NCBI RefSeq assembly: GCF_029714425.1
Contig: NZ_CP121668.1
Location: 1,881,501 to 1,945,500 of the forward strand
Direction of reading: 5' to 3'
Source: Bradyrhizobium sp. CB2312
Lineage (GTDB): Bacteria; Pseudomonadota; Alphaproteobacteria; Rhizobiales; Xanthobacteraceae
Length of the DNA: 64,000 nucleotides
Shown here: one piece after another, positions 26,002 through 33,629 of the stretch
Layout: every line of letters starts with the position of its first letter
How positions within the stretch are numbered: position 1 is the first letter of the stretch
The notes under the pieces: model-generated
Databases searched by the model: none
What the model was told of the DNA's origin: nothing
The model's input: the letters and a program-made list of their open reading frames with translations, nothing else
Translations under genes and position numbers: made by a program

Positions 26002-26501
26002 TTCACTCGTTTGGGATCCTGCTCGCTCAAGACAGCGACGAACGCTTCAAGTGCGGAATTCTCTTCCGGCGTGAGCTTGTGCACGGCCTCGGAGCGCGCA
26101 GCAAATCGCACAGCTTCTCGCCGGAAGCCGGCATCATTCGCCGCGGCGAGACCTGCGAGCTGCATCAAGCGCCGCTGCGACACCTCGAAGGTCTGCGCCA
26201 GTTTGAAGACCGTTCGTGGCTCCGGAACATAGTGGACGTCGTCCTCGATCACGAGGAGCTCGCTGGCGTCAAGGTCGGCGACCTCGGCCAGCCGTTCCAT
26301 CGAAAAGCCGCGGCGACGTCGCATCAAGTTCACGAATTTGCCGAACGCGATGCGGGTTTCCTCGACGGCAGCAGTCTGTGCGGTGGTGGCCGGCCGCTCC
26401 TCCGGCACCGGGTCGAACGCGAGCAAGCCGGCGCCGATGACGGCATCGCCTTCACGACGTGCCCGAGCCATCCACCACTCTTTGCTTCGTTCAAGTTTCA
26501 T
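25998..26501 (-). CDS. Xre-type helix-turn-helix regulator
   Basis: Product of 167 residues with a helix-turn-helix near residues 55-110 (FVNLMRRRRGFSMERLAEVA, then LFKLAQTFEVS-like repeats). Before it lies a charged 45-residue N-terminal extension and after it a helical tail of about 50 residues. Strong AGGAGGAGAACG precedes the start, which overlaps the GNAT gene end by 11 bases. The paired peptidase gene follows immediately. I infer that it represses its own operon and perhaps the divergent CBASS operon until cleaved. Confidence 0.82.
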   Translation of the reverse strand: MKLERSKEWWMARARREGDAVIGAGLLAFDPVPEERPATTAQTAAVEETRIAFGKFVNLMRRRRGFSMERLAEVADLDASELLVIEDDVHYVPEPRTVFKLAQTFEVSQRRLMQLAGLAAANDAGFRREAVRFAARSEAVHKLTPEENSALEAFVAVLSEQDPKRVK

Positions 26502-27126
26502 CGTTCTCCTCCTTTTCGAAGAACGCGCGAGCTTGCTCGCTAGTCATCTCGAAATATCTTAAATTCTGGTACGCTGCATCCTGCCCCAGATCGGTCATCC
26601 CGATCTTGCGGTAGAAGTTATCCGCTTGGGGCAGCGAATGCAGCCCCAGACGTCCCTTGAAGCCCTCGTCCTCGCTGAGCGCGACTGCTGCCGTGATCAG
26701 GGCTGAACCGACGCCGCGCAGGCGCGGAGCGTTCCCGAGGTCTGGCCGGTTCCAGGGAGCGACCTCGAGGTAATCGAGATAAACGAGCGGCTTGCCGCGC
26801 TGGTTGGCCTCCCGTGCCGCCTTTGTCAGATCGACCTGTGCCATGCCTTGCGTCTCGCCGAGCGCGACAATGCTGAATCCGCGGAAGGCCAGCAGTCCCT
26901 GCACGCGGGCCGTCTTCTTGCTCCAATCCCAGTGCCAGCTTTGCGGCCACTGATCGAACGGTACGCCCTTGCGCACAAGCTCCTGAAGTATGGTCAAGAG
27001 GGCTGGTCGCCACTTTGTCTGCCAGTCGTCGAGCTGCGCCTGCTCGATTGCATCGCGCAGCTCGGCTTCGACATCTGCACCGGTCGCGACATCGAGAAGA
27101 TAGATTTTCGAGACATCGACCGTCAT
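26491..27126 (-). CDS. GNAT-like acetyltransferase
   Basis: Product of 211 residues. The C-terminal half resembles a GNAT fold: the pyrophosphate loop region APRLRGVGSALI near residue 136 and the terminal motif LHSLPQADNFYRKIGM. The N-terminal half (DDWQTKWRPALLTILQELVR) is an extension with no recognised family. Its gene overlaps the preceding RHH gene by four bases. RHH-GNAT pairs are well known toxin-antitoxin systems that acetylate aminoacyl-tRNA, but the present GNAT is longer than those toxins and sits in a defence operon, so another acetylation target is possible. Confidence 0.7.
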   Translation of the reverse strand: MTVDVSKIYLLDVATGADVEAELRDAIEQAQLDDWQTKWRPALLTILQELVRKGVPFDQWPQSWHWDWSKKTARVQGLLAFRGFSIVALGETQGMAQVDLTKAAREANQRGKPLVYLDYLEVAPWNRPDLGNAPRLRGVGSALITAAVALSEDEGFKGRLGLHSLPQADNFYRKIGMTDLGQDAAYQNLRYFEMTSEQARAFFEKEENDET

Positions 27127-27335
27127 AGAAGCATCAACTCCGCCTTCTCCTTCGTCGCGTCGTTCTCGAACAAGAGCTTTTCGCCCTTTTCGACCCGAGC
27201 ATCGATCGTTTGATAGAGGCGCAAGGCCTGCCGGAGCACGGCAGTCTTGGTGATGTCCTTCCGGGCCGACAATTCGTCCAGAACCCGCATCTCGGCGTCG
27301 GTGAGGTTCAGCGTCATCGTTCGCTTCGCCGTCAT
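27123..27335 (-). CDS. Ribbon-helix-helix (CopG/RHH-like) DNA-binding protein
   Basis: Product of 70 residues. The N-terminal strand RTMTLNLTDAEMRVLDELS and the following helices have the ribbon-helix-helix pattern; the C-terminal half (ARVEKGEKLLFENDATKEKA) is acidic, as in antitoxins. GGAGG lies five bases before the ATG at 27335. It is the first gene of the six-gene operon, next to a consensus promoter, so an autoregulatory role is likely. Alternatives are an RHH antitoxin for the GNAT protein or a simple repressor. Confidence 0.8.
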   Translation of the reverse strand: MTAKRTMTLNLTDAEMRVLDELSARKDITKTAVLRQALRLYQTIDARVEKGEKLLFENDATKEKAELMLL

Positions 27336-27359
27336 CTCATCCTCCGTCGTTGTGCGCAG

Positions 27360-27387
27360 CATATAGAGAATCAATGGATTTTGTCAA
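27360..27387 (-). promoter_or_regulatory. Sigma-70-type promoter of the helicase-nuclease operon
   Basis: On the minus strand a perfect TTGACA (27387-27382) is followed after 16 bases by TATATG (27365-27360). Transcription would start near 27353, about 18 bases before the RHH start codon. The consensus -35 suggests a strong promoter that needs repression, in keeping with the regulators encoded in the operon. Confidence 0.7.
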
Positions 27388-27392
27388 TGCGA

Positions 27393-27441
27393 AATAGCTG
27401 TATTTTCACCCCTTGAATAGCTAAAATTTGGCTATTATATC
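27393..27441 (+). promoter_or_regulatory. CBASS promoter and candidate operators
   Basis: TTGAAT (27413-27418), 17 bases, TATATC (27436-27441) makes a plausible rightward promoter. It is overlapped by an inverted repeat, AATAGC (27416-27421) and GCTATT (27431-27436), separated by nine bases. A further AATAGCT lies at 27393-27399, just before the -35 of the opposing promoter. The layout would let a single repressor control both operons. The binding protein is inferred to be the Xre- or RHH-type regulator. Confidence 0.5.
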
Positions 27442-27491
27442 CTGGTCTCAACGCCGCCGCCCCTGGGCCGCCGGCCAAAATGGAGCAGGAT

Positions 27492-28457
27492 ATGGGACGG
27501 CAACACGTCGGCCATGACGAGATCGCCACCTTTGCGCAGGACAAGGTGAACCTGCCCAAAGAGACGGCGGATGAGTACCGGGCTCAAGCCCGGCGGCTTC
27601 GCGAGAAGCTCGAAGGTTATCTGTCCGAGCATCCGGACTTCACGCTGAAGAAGATGCTTCTCTCGGGCAGCCTGGCGAAAGGCACGGCGCTTCGGTCCCT
27701 CAACGACATCGACATCGCCTGCTACATCAGCGGCGCCGACGCGCCGAAGGACGTGCAGGCGCTGCTCAACTATCTCGCCGAGCGACTGCGCAAGGCCTTC
27801 CCCAACTTCAACCCCGACCAGGTCCAGCCGCAGACCTATTCCGTCACCGTCTCCTTCCGGGGGACGGGCCTCGATGTCGACGTCGTGCCGATCCTCTATG
27901 ACGGCGACCCCAAATGGTACGGCAATCTCGTCAGCCAGGACGACGGCTCATTCCTGAAGACGAGCATTCCGCTGCATCTGGATTTCGCCGCCAAGCGGAA
28001 GCGCGCCCAGGAGAAGCATTTCGCGCAAGTCGTCCGGCTGGTGAAGTTCTGGGCGCGGCGCATGAAGCAGGAGCGGGACGGCTTCCGCTTCAAATCCTTC
28101 ATGATCGAGATGATCTTGGCCAAGCTCTGCGATGATGGCCTGGATTTCGCCGACTATCCGGAGGCGCTCCAGCATTTCTTCACTTATGTCGCCCGCACCG
28201 ACATGCGCTCGAAAATCGTCTTCAGTGATTACTATCCGGCCTCCTCGGTCGGCGCATTCACCGACACGGTGCAGATCATCGACCCCGTGAACGCCACCAA
28301 CAACGTCGCCCGCCTCTACACGACGGCGAACGCGGGGGCGATCGTCGATGCCGCGCTTGACGCCGGCGATGCGGTCGATGCGGCGCTTGCCGCCCCCAAC
28401 AAGCAACTGACCGTCGCCTATTGGCAGAAGGTCTTCGGCTCCTCCTTCCAGGCGTGA
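27492..28457 (+). CDS. CBASS oligonucleotide cyclase (CD-NTase)
   Basis: Product of 321 residues. The nucleotidyltransferase signature is clear: Gly59-Ser60 in LLSGSLAKGTAL, then Asp72 and Asp74 in NDIDIACYI, and the third acidic position at Asp128/Asp130 in GLDVDVVPI. CD-NTases sense infection and make cyclic oligonucleotides that switch on an effector. I prefer the ATG at 27492, preceded by GGAGCAGGAT, over the one 12 bases upstream. The next gene encodes a HORMA protein, whose family activates the cyclase. The clade (C or D) cannot be fixed by eye. Confidence 0.93.
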   Translation: MGRQHVGHDEIATFAQDKVNLPKETADEYRAQARRLREKLEGYLSEHPDFTLKKMLLSGSLAKGTALRSLNDIDIACYISGADAPKDVQALLNYLAERLRKAFPNFNPDQVQPQTYSVTVSFRGTGLDVDVVPILYDGDPKWYGNLVSQDDGSFLKTSIPLHLDFAAKRKRAQEKHFAQVVRLVKFWARRMKQERDGFRFKSFMIEMILAKLCDDGLDFADYPEALQHFFTYVARTDMRSKIVFSDYYPASSVGAFTDTVQIIDPVNATNNVARLYTTANAGAIVDAALDAGDAVDAALAAPNKQLTVAYWQKVFGSSFQA

Positions 28458-28464
28458 GGTCAAA

Positions 28465-28980
28465 ATGTCCTACAGCTACAGCTTCACCGAAAGCACGACC
28501 TTCACGGTCACCCACGCGCGGCACATGGCCGCCAAGGTCGCGACCGATCTGAAGCGCATGCAGCGCTTCTACGGCAGCCCTTCCGACAAGAGCATCGCCG
28601 AATTCGAGGCGGAGGCGACCGAGCTGATCAAGGCTGGCTATCTCGGCACCGTCACCTACGGCTTCCAGAAGGACGGCAAGTGGGTCGAGCCGACACTGCG
28701 CTATACCGCGCGGGATCTCGCTGGCGCGGCCGCCAACGACGACGATCCCGGCCGCATCCGGCATAACGCGGACGTCAGCGGCGCAACGTTCAAAAGCTAT
28801 CTCACCTACAGCGCGGCGTGGCACCAGCTCACGCAGACCCAGCGCGACTTGTTCGAGGCGACATTGCCGATCTCGCGCAGCGGCGCAGCCGAGCCGGGCG
28901 TCTCGGGTTATCTCGCAAGCGACCGCACCTATTCGTCCGGGGGCAGAGCTCTCGATCGCGCCATCGTCAGGAGTTTCTGA
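28465..28980 (+). CDS. CBASS HORMA-domain protein (Cap7-like)
   Basis: Product of 171 residues matching bacterial HORMA family 1. The N-terminus SYSYSFTESTTFTVTHARHM, the segment RYTARDLAGAAANDDDPGRI and the C-terminal RTYSSGGRALDRAIVRSF are family hallmarks; the C-terminal part is the mobile safety belt. In type III CBASS the HORMA protein, on binding a peptide ligand, assembles with and activates the cyclase. Its gene is spaced seven bases after the cyclase gene and overlaps the ATPase gene by one base. A single HORMA gene is present, so this is the one-HORMA version. Confidence 0.92.
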   Translation: MSYSYSFTESTTFTVTHARHMAAKVATDLKRMQRFYGSPSDKSIAEFEAEATELIKAGYLGTVTYGFQKDGKWVEPTLRYTARDLAGAAANDDDPGRIRHNADVSGATFKSYLTYSAAWHQLTQTQRDLFEATLPISRSGAAEPGVSGYLASDRTYSSGGRALDRAIVRSF

Positions 28981-29927
28981 TGAACACCAAGCCGACCCTC
29001 GATGAGCTGTTCGAGCGCCGTATCACCTATCCCGACATCGATCCGCAGGCGCGTCTCGCCCGGCTGGTCGGGCTCGACGAGCAGAAGAACCGGCTTGCGA
29101 AGATCCTCGGCCTGCTCGTCAATCCGAGTGGCCTCGCCGACTGGGCGAAGAAGCATCATCCGGGTGCCCAGGCTTTGCTCGACGCGGTGCTGCGGCGCCC
29201 GCCACTGGTCGTGCTCGCCGGCGACGTCGGCTCAGGCAAGACGGAGCTTGCCGAGACGATCGGAGATGCGGTGGCGCGACAGGAGAAGATCGACATCACG
29301 CTGCTGCCGCTCAGCCTGTCCACCCGCGGCCAGGGCCGGGTCGGCGAGATGACGCAGCTGCTCTCGGCCGCGTTCGACTACACGGTGGCGGAGGCGACCA
29401 AGCTCAAATCGGCGTCTGGCCGCTCGCGCGGGGCCGTGATCCTGTTGGTCGATGAGGCCGACGCGCTGGCGCAGTCGCGCGAGGCGGCTCAGATGCACCA
29501 CGAGGACCGCGCCGGCGTGAACGCCTTCATCCGCGGTATCGACCGGATAGCCAATGCGAAGCTGCCGGCGGCCGTCCTGATGTGCACCAACCGCCTCAAT
29601 GCGCTCGATCCGGCCGTGCGTCGCCGCGCGGCCGACGTGCTGAGCTTCGCTCGACCCGCGGACGAGCAGCGCCGTTTCGTGTTGTCCAGCCGGCTGGAGC
29701 CCATCGGCCTCGGCCGCCATCATATCGACGCCCTGGTCTCGGCGACCGGGCCGCAGCGGGGTGGCCGCGACCACGGCTTCACCTTCTCCGACCTGACGCA
29801 ACGGCTGCTGCCCACGATCGTGCTAGACGCATATCCGACCAGGGCGGTCGATGGTGCGCGCGCGGTGGAGATAGCCCGGTCGATGGTTCCGACGCCCCCC
29901 TTCCGCGACGGCGAGCTGCCGAGGTGA
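28980..29927 (+). CDS. CBASS TRIP13/Pch2-like AAA+ ATPase (Cap6-like)
   Basis: Product of 315 residues. Walker A is GDVGSGKTE near residues 81-89, Walker B is ILLVDEADAL with Asp158/Glu159, and sensor 1 is in VLMCTNRLNALDP. The N-terminal 70 residues form the substrate-recognition domain. TRIP13-like ATPases pull the HORMA protein out of its closed state and so turn CBASS signalling off, restraining false activation. The start ATG shares one base with the stop of the HORMA gene (TGATG), which implies coupling. Placement between HORMA and effector is typical. Confidence 0.92.
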   Translation: MNTKPTLDELFERRITYPDIDPQARLARLVGLDEQKNRLAKILGLLVNPSGLADWAKKHHPGAQALLDAVLRRPPLVVLAGDVGSGKTELAETIGDAVARQEKIDITLLPLSLSTRGQGRVGEMTQLLSAAFDYTVAEATKLKSASGRSRGAVILLVDEADALAQSREAAQMHHEDRAGVNAFIRGIDRIANAKLPAAVLMCTNRLNALDPAVRRRAADVLSFARPADEQRRFVLSSRLEPIGLGRHHIDALVSATGPQRGGRDHGFTFSDLTQRLLPTIVLDAYPTRAVDGARAVEIARSMVPTPPFRDGELPR

Positions 29928-29931
29928 GAGC

Positions 29932-31461
29932 ATGACGCAGGCCGTAACCGTCAGGCGCGATGGAGACACCTTCCAGGCGCGGCTGTTCTGGTATCACGCA
30001 GCGCGTCTGCTTGACCCGGAGAGCCCAGTCGTGCGTGTGGGCTTCGAGACGGGACCGAAAAGCTTTGACGACATCTGGGTCGAATATGATGCCGCGCGCA
30101 GCGCAGTCGACCAATATGGCGACCCGCTGCGGCGCGAGCACATGCAGTGCAAATGGCATGTCACGCCCGACAACTATGGCTACTCCCATTTGGTCGATCC
30201 GGAGTTTATCAACGCCAATGCGCGATCGTTGTTGCAACGAGCGCGCGAGGCGCAGCTCGCTTATGCACCCCAAGGCAGCGGCGTAAGGTTCAAACTGGTC
30301 ACTAACTGGCGCCTCGATCGCAACGACCCGCTGCGCGAAATGGTCGGCACCCGCTCCGGTGCGATGCGGCTCGAGCGGCTATATGGCTCGGTGACCGACA
30401 ACAGCAAGGCCGGCGCCGTGCGCAAGGCTTGGCGCGAGCATCTCGGCATCGATGAAGCCGAGCTTCGGCTGCTGGCGCGCACGCTCGCCTTTGGCGAGGC
30501 GACCGACACTCTCGATGGGCTGCGCGATCAGCTTGACCTGTTGTTTGCCTATGTCGGCCTGCAGCGCATTCCCGCCAACCAGAGCGCGTTCCCCTATGAC
30601 GATGTCGTCTTCCAGTGGATGGCGCAAGGGCGGCTCGAATTCGACCGCGCTGGCTTCCGCGCCGTCTGCGCCCGGGAAGATCTGCTGGGCGCGGCGCGAG
30701 GCGGACCGCGGGTCTTCGGCGTCAAATCCTTCGAGCACGCCTTCGATCGCCTCGAGGAGCGTTGTCATGCCGTGCTGGACATGATCCCGTCCTTTGACGA
30801 GCGATATATCCGCAGCGACGCCGACTGGGAAACGAAGCTCTATCCCGCGCTGCGAGGCTTTCTGCTCGCTGCTGCCAAGGACCAGCCGCGCCTGCGGCTT
30901 GCGCTTGACGCCCACGTCACGCTGGCCTTCGCCGCCGGCTCCATCATCAACATCAAGTCGGGCCGCCAGGTCGAGCTTGAGCAGCGTAGCACCGGCCGCC
31001 GGCTCTGGTCGGCCGATGACGTAATTTCCGATCCGAGCTGGCCGGCCCTCGTCGCGGAAACGGTGGAGCTGAGGGGCGATCAGCCGGATCTCGCCGTCGC
31101 GCTTGGCCTGACCCATGACGTTTCGGCCGACGCGCGCCGCTACTGCGAAACCGCGCTTCCAAATGTCGGACGGCTTTTGATCTTGAAGCCGAATTCTGGA
31201 TCGGGCGCACAATCCGTTACCTGTGGGCGCCACGCTTTCGAACTCGCTGACTCTGCGACCAGCGCGGTTCGGGCCGTGAAGGCCGACGGGATCGGCATGA
31301 CCCATCTATTCATCGCCGCGCCCAACGCCTTCACGTTCTTTCTCGGCCAGCGCCAGACGGCGCTCGGTCATGTCCGGCTCTACGAGTTCGATTTCGACGG
31401 CGGCCGTGGCCGTTCCTACACGGCCGCTTTGACGCTTCCGTTCGCCAAGGCGAACGCATGA
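29932..31461 (+). CDS. CBASS effector: nuclease-like N-terminus with C-terminal SAVED domain (Cap4-like)
   Basis: Product of 509 residues. The N-terminal 80 residues carry an Asp-rich SFDDIWVEYD (Asp46, Asp47, Glu51) and then MQCKWHV (Gln72, Lys74), the D...QxK core of restriction-like PD-(D/E)XK nucleases. The C-terminal half (from about residue 300; GRRLWSADDVISDP, then FIAAPNAFTFFLGQ) resembles SAVED, which binds cyclic oligonucleotides. In Cap4 such binding activates DNA cleavage. The N-terminal domain is not obviously DUF4297, so a variant is possible. It follows the ATPase gene by four bases and completes the CBASS operon. Confidence 0.85.
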   Translation: MTQAVTVRRDGDTFQARLFWYHAARLLDPESPVVRVGFETGPKSFDDIWVEYDAARSAVDQYGDPLRREHMQCKWHVTPDNYGYSHLVDPEFINANARSLLQRAREAQLAYAPQGSGVRFKLVTNWRLDRNDPLREMVGTRSGAMRLERLYGSVTDNSKAGAVRKAWREHLGIDEAELRLLARTLAFGEATDTLDGLRDQLDLLFAYVGLQRIPANQSAFPYDDVVFQWMAQGRLEFDRAGFRAVCAREDLLGAARGGPRVFGVKSFEHAFDRLEERCHAVLDMIPSFDERYIRSDADWETKLYPALRGFLLAAAKDQPRLRLALDAHVTLAFAAGSIINIKSGRQVELEQRSTGRRLWSADDVISDPSWPALVAETVELRGDQPDLAVALGLTHDVSADARRYCETALPNVGRLLILKPNSGSGAQSVTCGRHAFELADSATSAVRAVKADGIGMTHLFIAAPNAFTFFLGQRQTALGHVRLYEFDFDGGRGRSYTAALTLPFAKANA

Positions 31462-31496
31462 GGCAAAACCCAAGAGCGCAGCTGACGCGTGATCCG

Positions 31497-32174
31497 CTAG
31501 GATCCAGCGCCACGCGGCCGTTTCCGTTGCGGGGCGCCACTCGCTTTCGTCTTCAGCTGTGCGATCTCGCCGATCATCTCTTCTATCCGCTTGTGAAGGT
31601 CCCGAATTTGCTCCCGATCCTCGCGCCGATGGCGCTCGAAGGTTTCGATTGTCCGTTGTGCAGCGCGAAAGTCGGCTTCCGCATTGCGTAGGGCCGACTG
31701 CAGGGAGCCAAAGTTCCGGGCCAAATCGTCCCTCTCGGTCGCAACCTGCTTCATGCAGCGTTCCGTCTCCTCCCGCTTGCTTTGGGCGAGCGCAAGCTTC
31801 TCCGACAGCACGAGCCTGCTTTTGTCCAGATCGGTGATGTGGGTCCGAGGACCAGCGTTCTCTTCGCCAATCGTATTGGTTGATGCCGCGGGCACGCCTG
31901 CCCAATACTTGGCGAGAAGAAGCAGGATTTCCTGGGAGGCTTCGGCCGTGAGGTGCAGCAACTCACGTTTCAATGCGGGTGGTAGGCGTCCGGCAAGCGC
32001 AGGACCTTGCGGCGGCCGCCAGGGCATCCCGGCAAGGACCGTCTTGATCCGTTTGACATTTCCCCCTCCCAGCCGCATCCGGACGCGCATCGGATTGATT
32101 TCTTCGCCCCGTGCAATCAATGCTTGCGCAGCCGCCACAATTTCGGAATCGGTATATTTTTGCGGGCGGGGCAT
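31497..32174 (-). CDS. KfrA-like DNA-binding protein with coiled coil
   Basis: Product of 225 residues. The N-terminus (YTDSEIVAAAQALIARGEEI, NPMRVRMRLGGGNVKRIKTV) is the KfrA-type DNA-binding domain; residues about 110-210 form an unbroken coiled coil rich in Arg, Glu and Leu. KfrA proteins organise plasmid DNA and regulate plasmid genes. This one diverges from the Wadjet operon across only 72 bases and runs toward the CBASS operon end 36 bases away. A role as regulator of the Wadjet genes or as an accessory factor is inferred. Confidence 0.82.
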   Translation of the reverse strand: MPRPQKYTDSEIVAAAQALIARGEEINPMRVRMRLGGGNVKRIKTVLAGMPWRPPQGPALAGRLPPALKRELLHLTAEASQEILLLLAKYWAGVPAASTNTIGEENAGPRTHITDLDKSRLVLSEKLALAQSKREETERCMKQVATERDDLARNFGSLQSALRNAEADFRAAQRTIETFERHRREDREQIRDLHKRIEEMIGEIAQLKTKASGAPQRKRPRGAGS

Positions 32175-32246
32175 AGGTCCAGTCGTCGGTTTGTTTGATT
32201 TGTGCTAACTTATTTTACACACGGTTCCCCGCGATGAAAGGGTAGA
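32175..32246. promoter_or_regulatory. Divergent kfrA-like/jetA control region
   Basis: The 72-base gap holds an AT-rich core, TAACTTATTTTAC, that could contain overlapping promoters for both directions, and an imperfect inverted repeat TGTGCTAA...TTTACACA around it. KfrA proteins bind short inverted repeats near their own genes, so this is the probable operator. AAAGGG serves as ribosome-binding site for jetA. Confidence 0.4.
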
Positions 32247-33629
32247 ATGAGCTTTCTTGATGTCATTCCGCACACGTTGTTTCGCCAGCTGTCGTCGCCG
32301 GCGCACGTTCGCAACGTAGCGATCCTGGAAGCCATTTTTGAGCAGTTCTTCGACGATTTTGCTTTCGCGCCGAAGAAATCCGAGGTGCTGCAGGTCATTC
32401 GCCAGGTCCTCGAGAACCCCGATTTCCGGAGCGTTTCTGACGAAGACGAGCCGAGCTCGACCAGCGAGATTGCCGAGTACGTTATCTATGCGCGATTGCG
32501 GGACGACGGCTGGATCATGGAAGTGGCGAACCGAAAGGCCGCCGAGGTCTACATGCCCCGCGAGGCCCACGCTCTGCTTTCCTCGCTGATCACGCTTAAG
32601 GAGGAACTCAAGGTCGACATCTCAGCCGAGGCCAGCCTGATCGACAGCGGCATCTTCGCCGCCTATCAGGATCCCGTGGCCAAGGTCATGAACATTGCCA
32701 GTGCGCGCCGACAAGCGGTGCAGTTGCGGCGTTCGATCGACGGTGTCCTGACGTCCCTCCATCGGATCGAAAAAAACCTGATGCGGTCCGAAGGCCTCGC
32801 TGACCTTCTGGCCAAATTCATGGAACGCTTTGTCGAGAAGATACTACTGGAGAACTACCGCGCGCTGAAGGCGTCCGCCTATAATCCGATGCGCTTCCAG
32901 CGCAGTATCCTGACGAACACCGATCTGTTCATCAACGATGAGGGCCAGATTGCGCGAGCCGCCGTTGCGCTTGCGGATCAGGGCATGGTCGCCGACATCG
33001 CCGCAGCCGAAACCCAGATCATCCAGGATCTCATGCGCATCCGTGCTGTGTTCGCCGGTCTCGGAGAAAAGCTGGACGTGATCGACCGCTTTTCGCATCG
33101 GCTCGAGCGCCGGATTGCCACAACGGTGCGATACCAGGAGACGGCGCGCAACGTGCGCGAGGAGAGATTGCGGGACGCGATCCGCCTCGCGTTTGCCCAC
33201 TGGAGCGCCGGCAACGACGAATGCGTCACGCCACTAGTTGAAATCCCGGTTCCTTATGCGAACGCCACCCTGGCTCTGGCGAAGAAAGCGCGCGAGCCGG
33301 TCGAACCGCAGACGCGCGAGTCGAAGACGGTCGATCCGGCGGACGTCAAGCGTGAGCAGATGATCGACGCCTATGTCGCCGCCATGGACGTTACTCCCCG
33401 CGCCGTCGCCGAACGTATGCGGAGGCTGGTGCCGGATGACGGCAGCTTCTTCGATCTCGACCAGTTCGAGCCGGAATCGGCCCGTGACATCGCCATCCTC
33501 TACGAAGCACGGTCCGGTGCGCTTGCATCGAACCCCGAATTCGAAGTGCGCACGAGCGCCGCTCGGGCCACAAACAGATTTGTTTCCGGCCCCGGCGTGC
33601 TCGTGCGCCGCAGACAAGGCAAAGCATGA
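32247..33629 (+). CDS. jetA: Wadjet subunit JetA
   Basis: Product of 460 residues, the kleisin-like subunit of the Wadjet plasmid-defence complex. It begins SFLDVIPHTLFRQLSSPAHV, typical of the JetA families that carry a winged N-terminal domain; helices follow, and residues about 330-350 are charged and flexible. JetA bridges the heads of JetC. The gene overlaps jetB by four bases (ATGA), and all four jet genes follow in order. The product fits the DUF5716-like JetA and not the DUF3375 type, so this is not the classical type I subtype, but I cannot fix the subtype. Confidence 0.88.
   Translation: MSFLDVIPHTLFRQLSSPAHVRNVAILEAIFEQFFDDFAFAPKKSEVLQVIRQVLENPDFRSVSDEDEPSSTSEIAEYVIYARLRDDGWIMEVANRKAAEVYMPREAHALLSSLITLKEELKVDISAEASLIDSGIFAAYQDPVAKVMNIASARRQAVQLRRSIDGVLTSLHRIEKNLMRSEGLADLLAKFMERFVEKILLENYRALKASAYNPMRFQRSILTNTDLFINDEGQIARAAVALADQGMVADIAAAETQIIQDLMRIRAVFAGLGEKLDVIDRFSHRLERRIATTVRYQETARNVREERLRDAIRLAFAHWSAGNDECVTPLVEIPVPYANATLALAKKAREPVEPQTRESKTVDPADVKREQMIDAYVAAMDVTPRAVAERMRRLVPDDGSFFDLDQFEPESARDIAILYEARSGALASNPEFEVRTSAARATNRFVSGPGVLVRRRQGKA

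Noticed and set aside
30379..31305. A 308-codon minus-strand frame opposite the CBASS effector
   Set aside because: Shadow frame without family resemblance.
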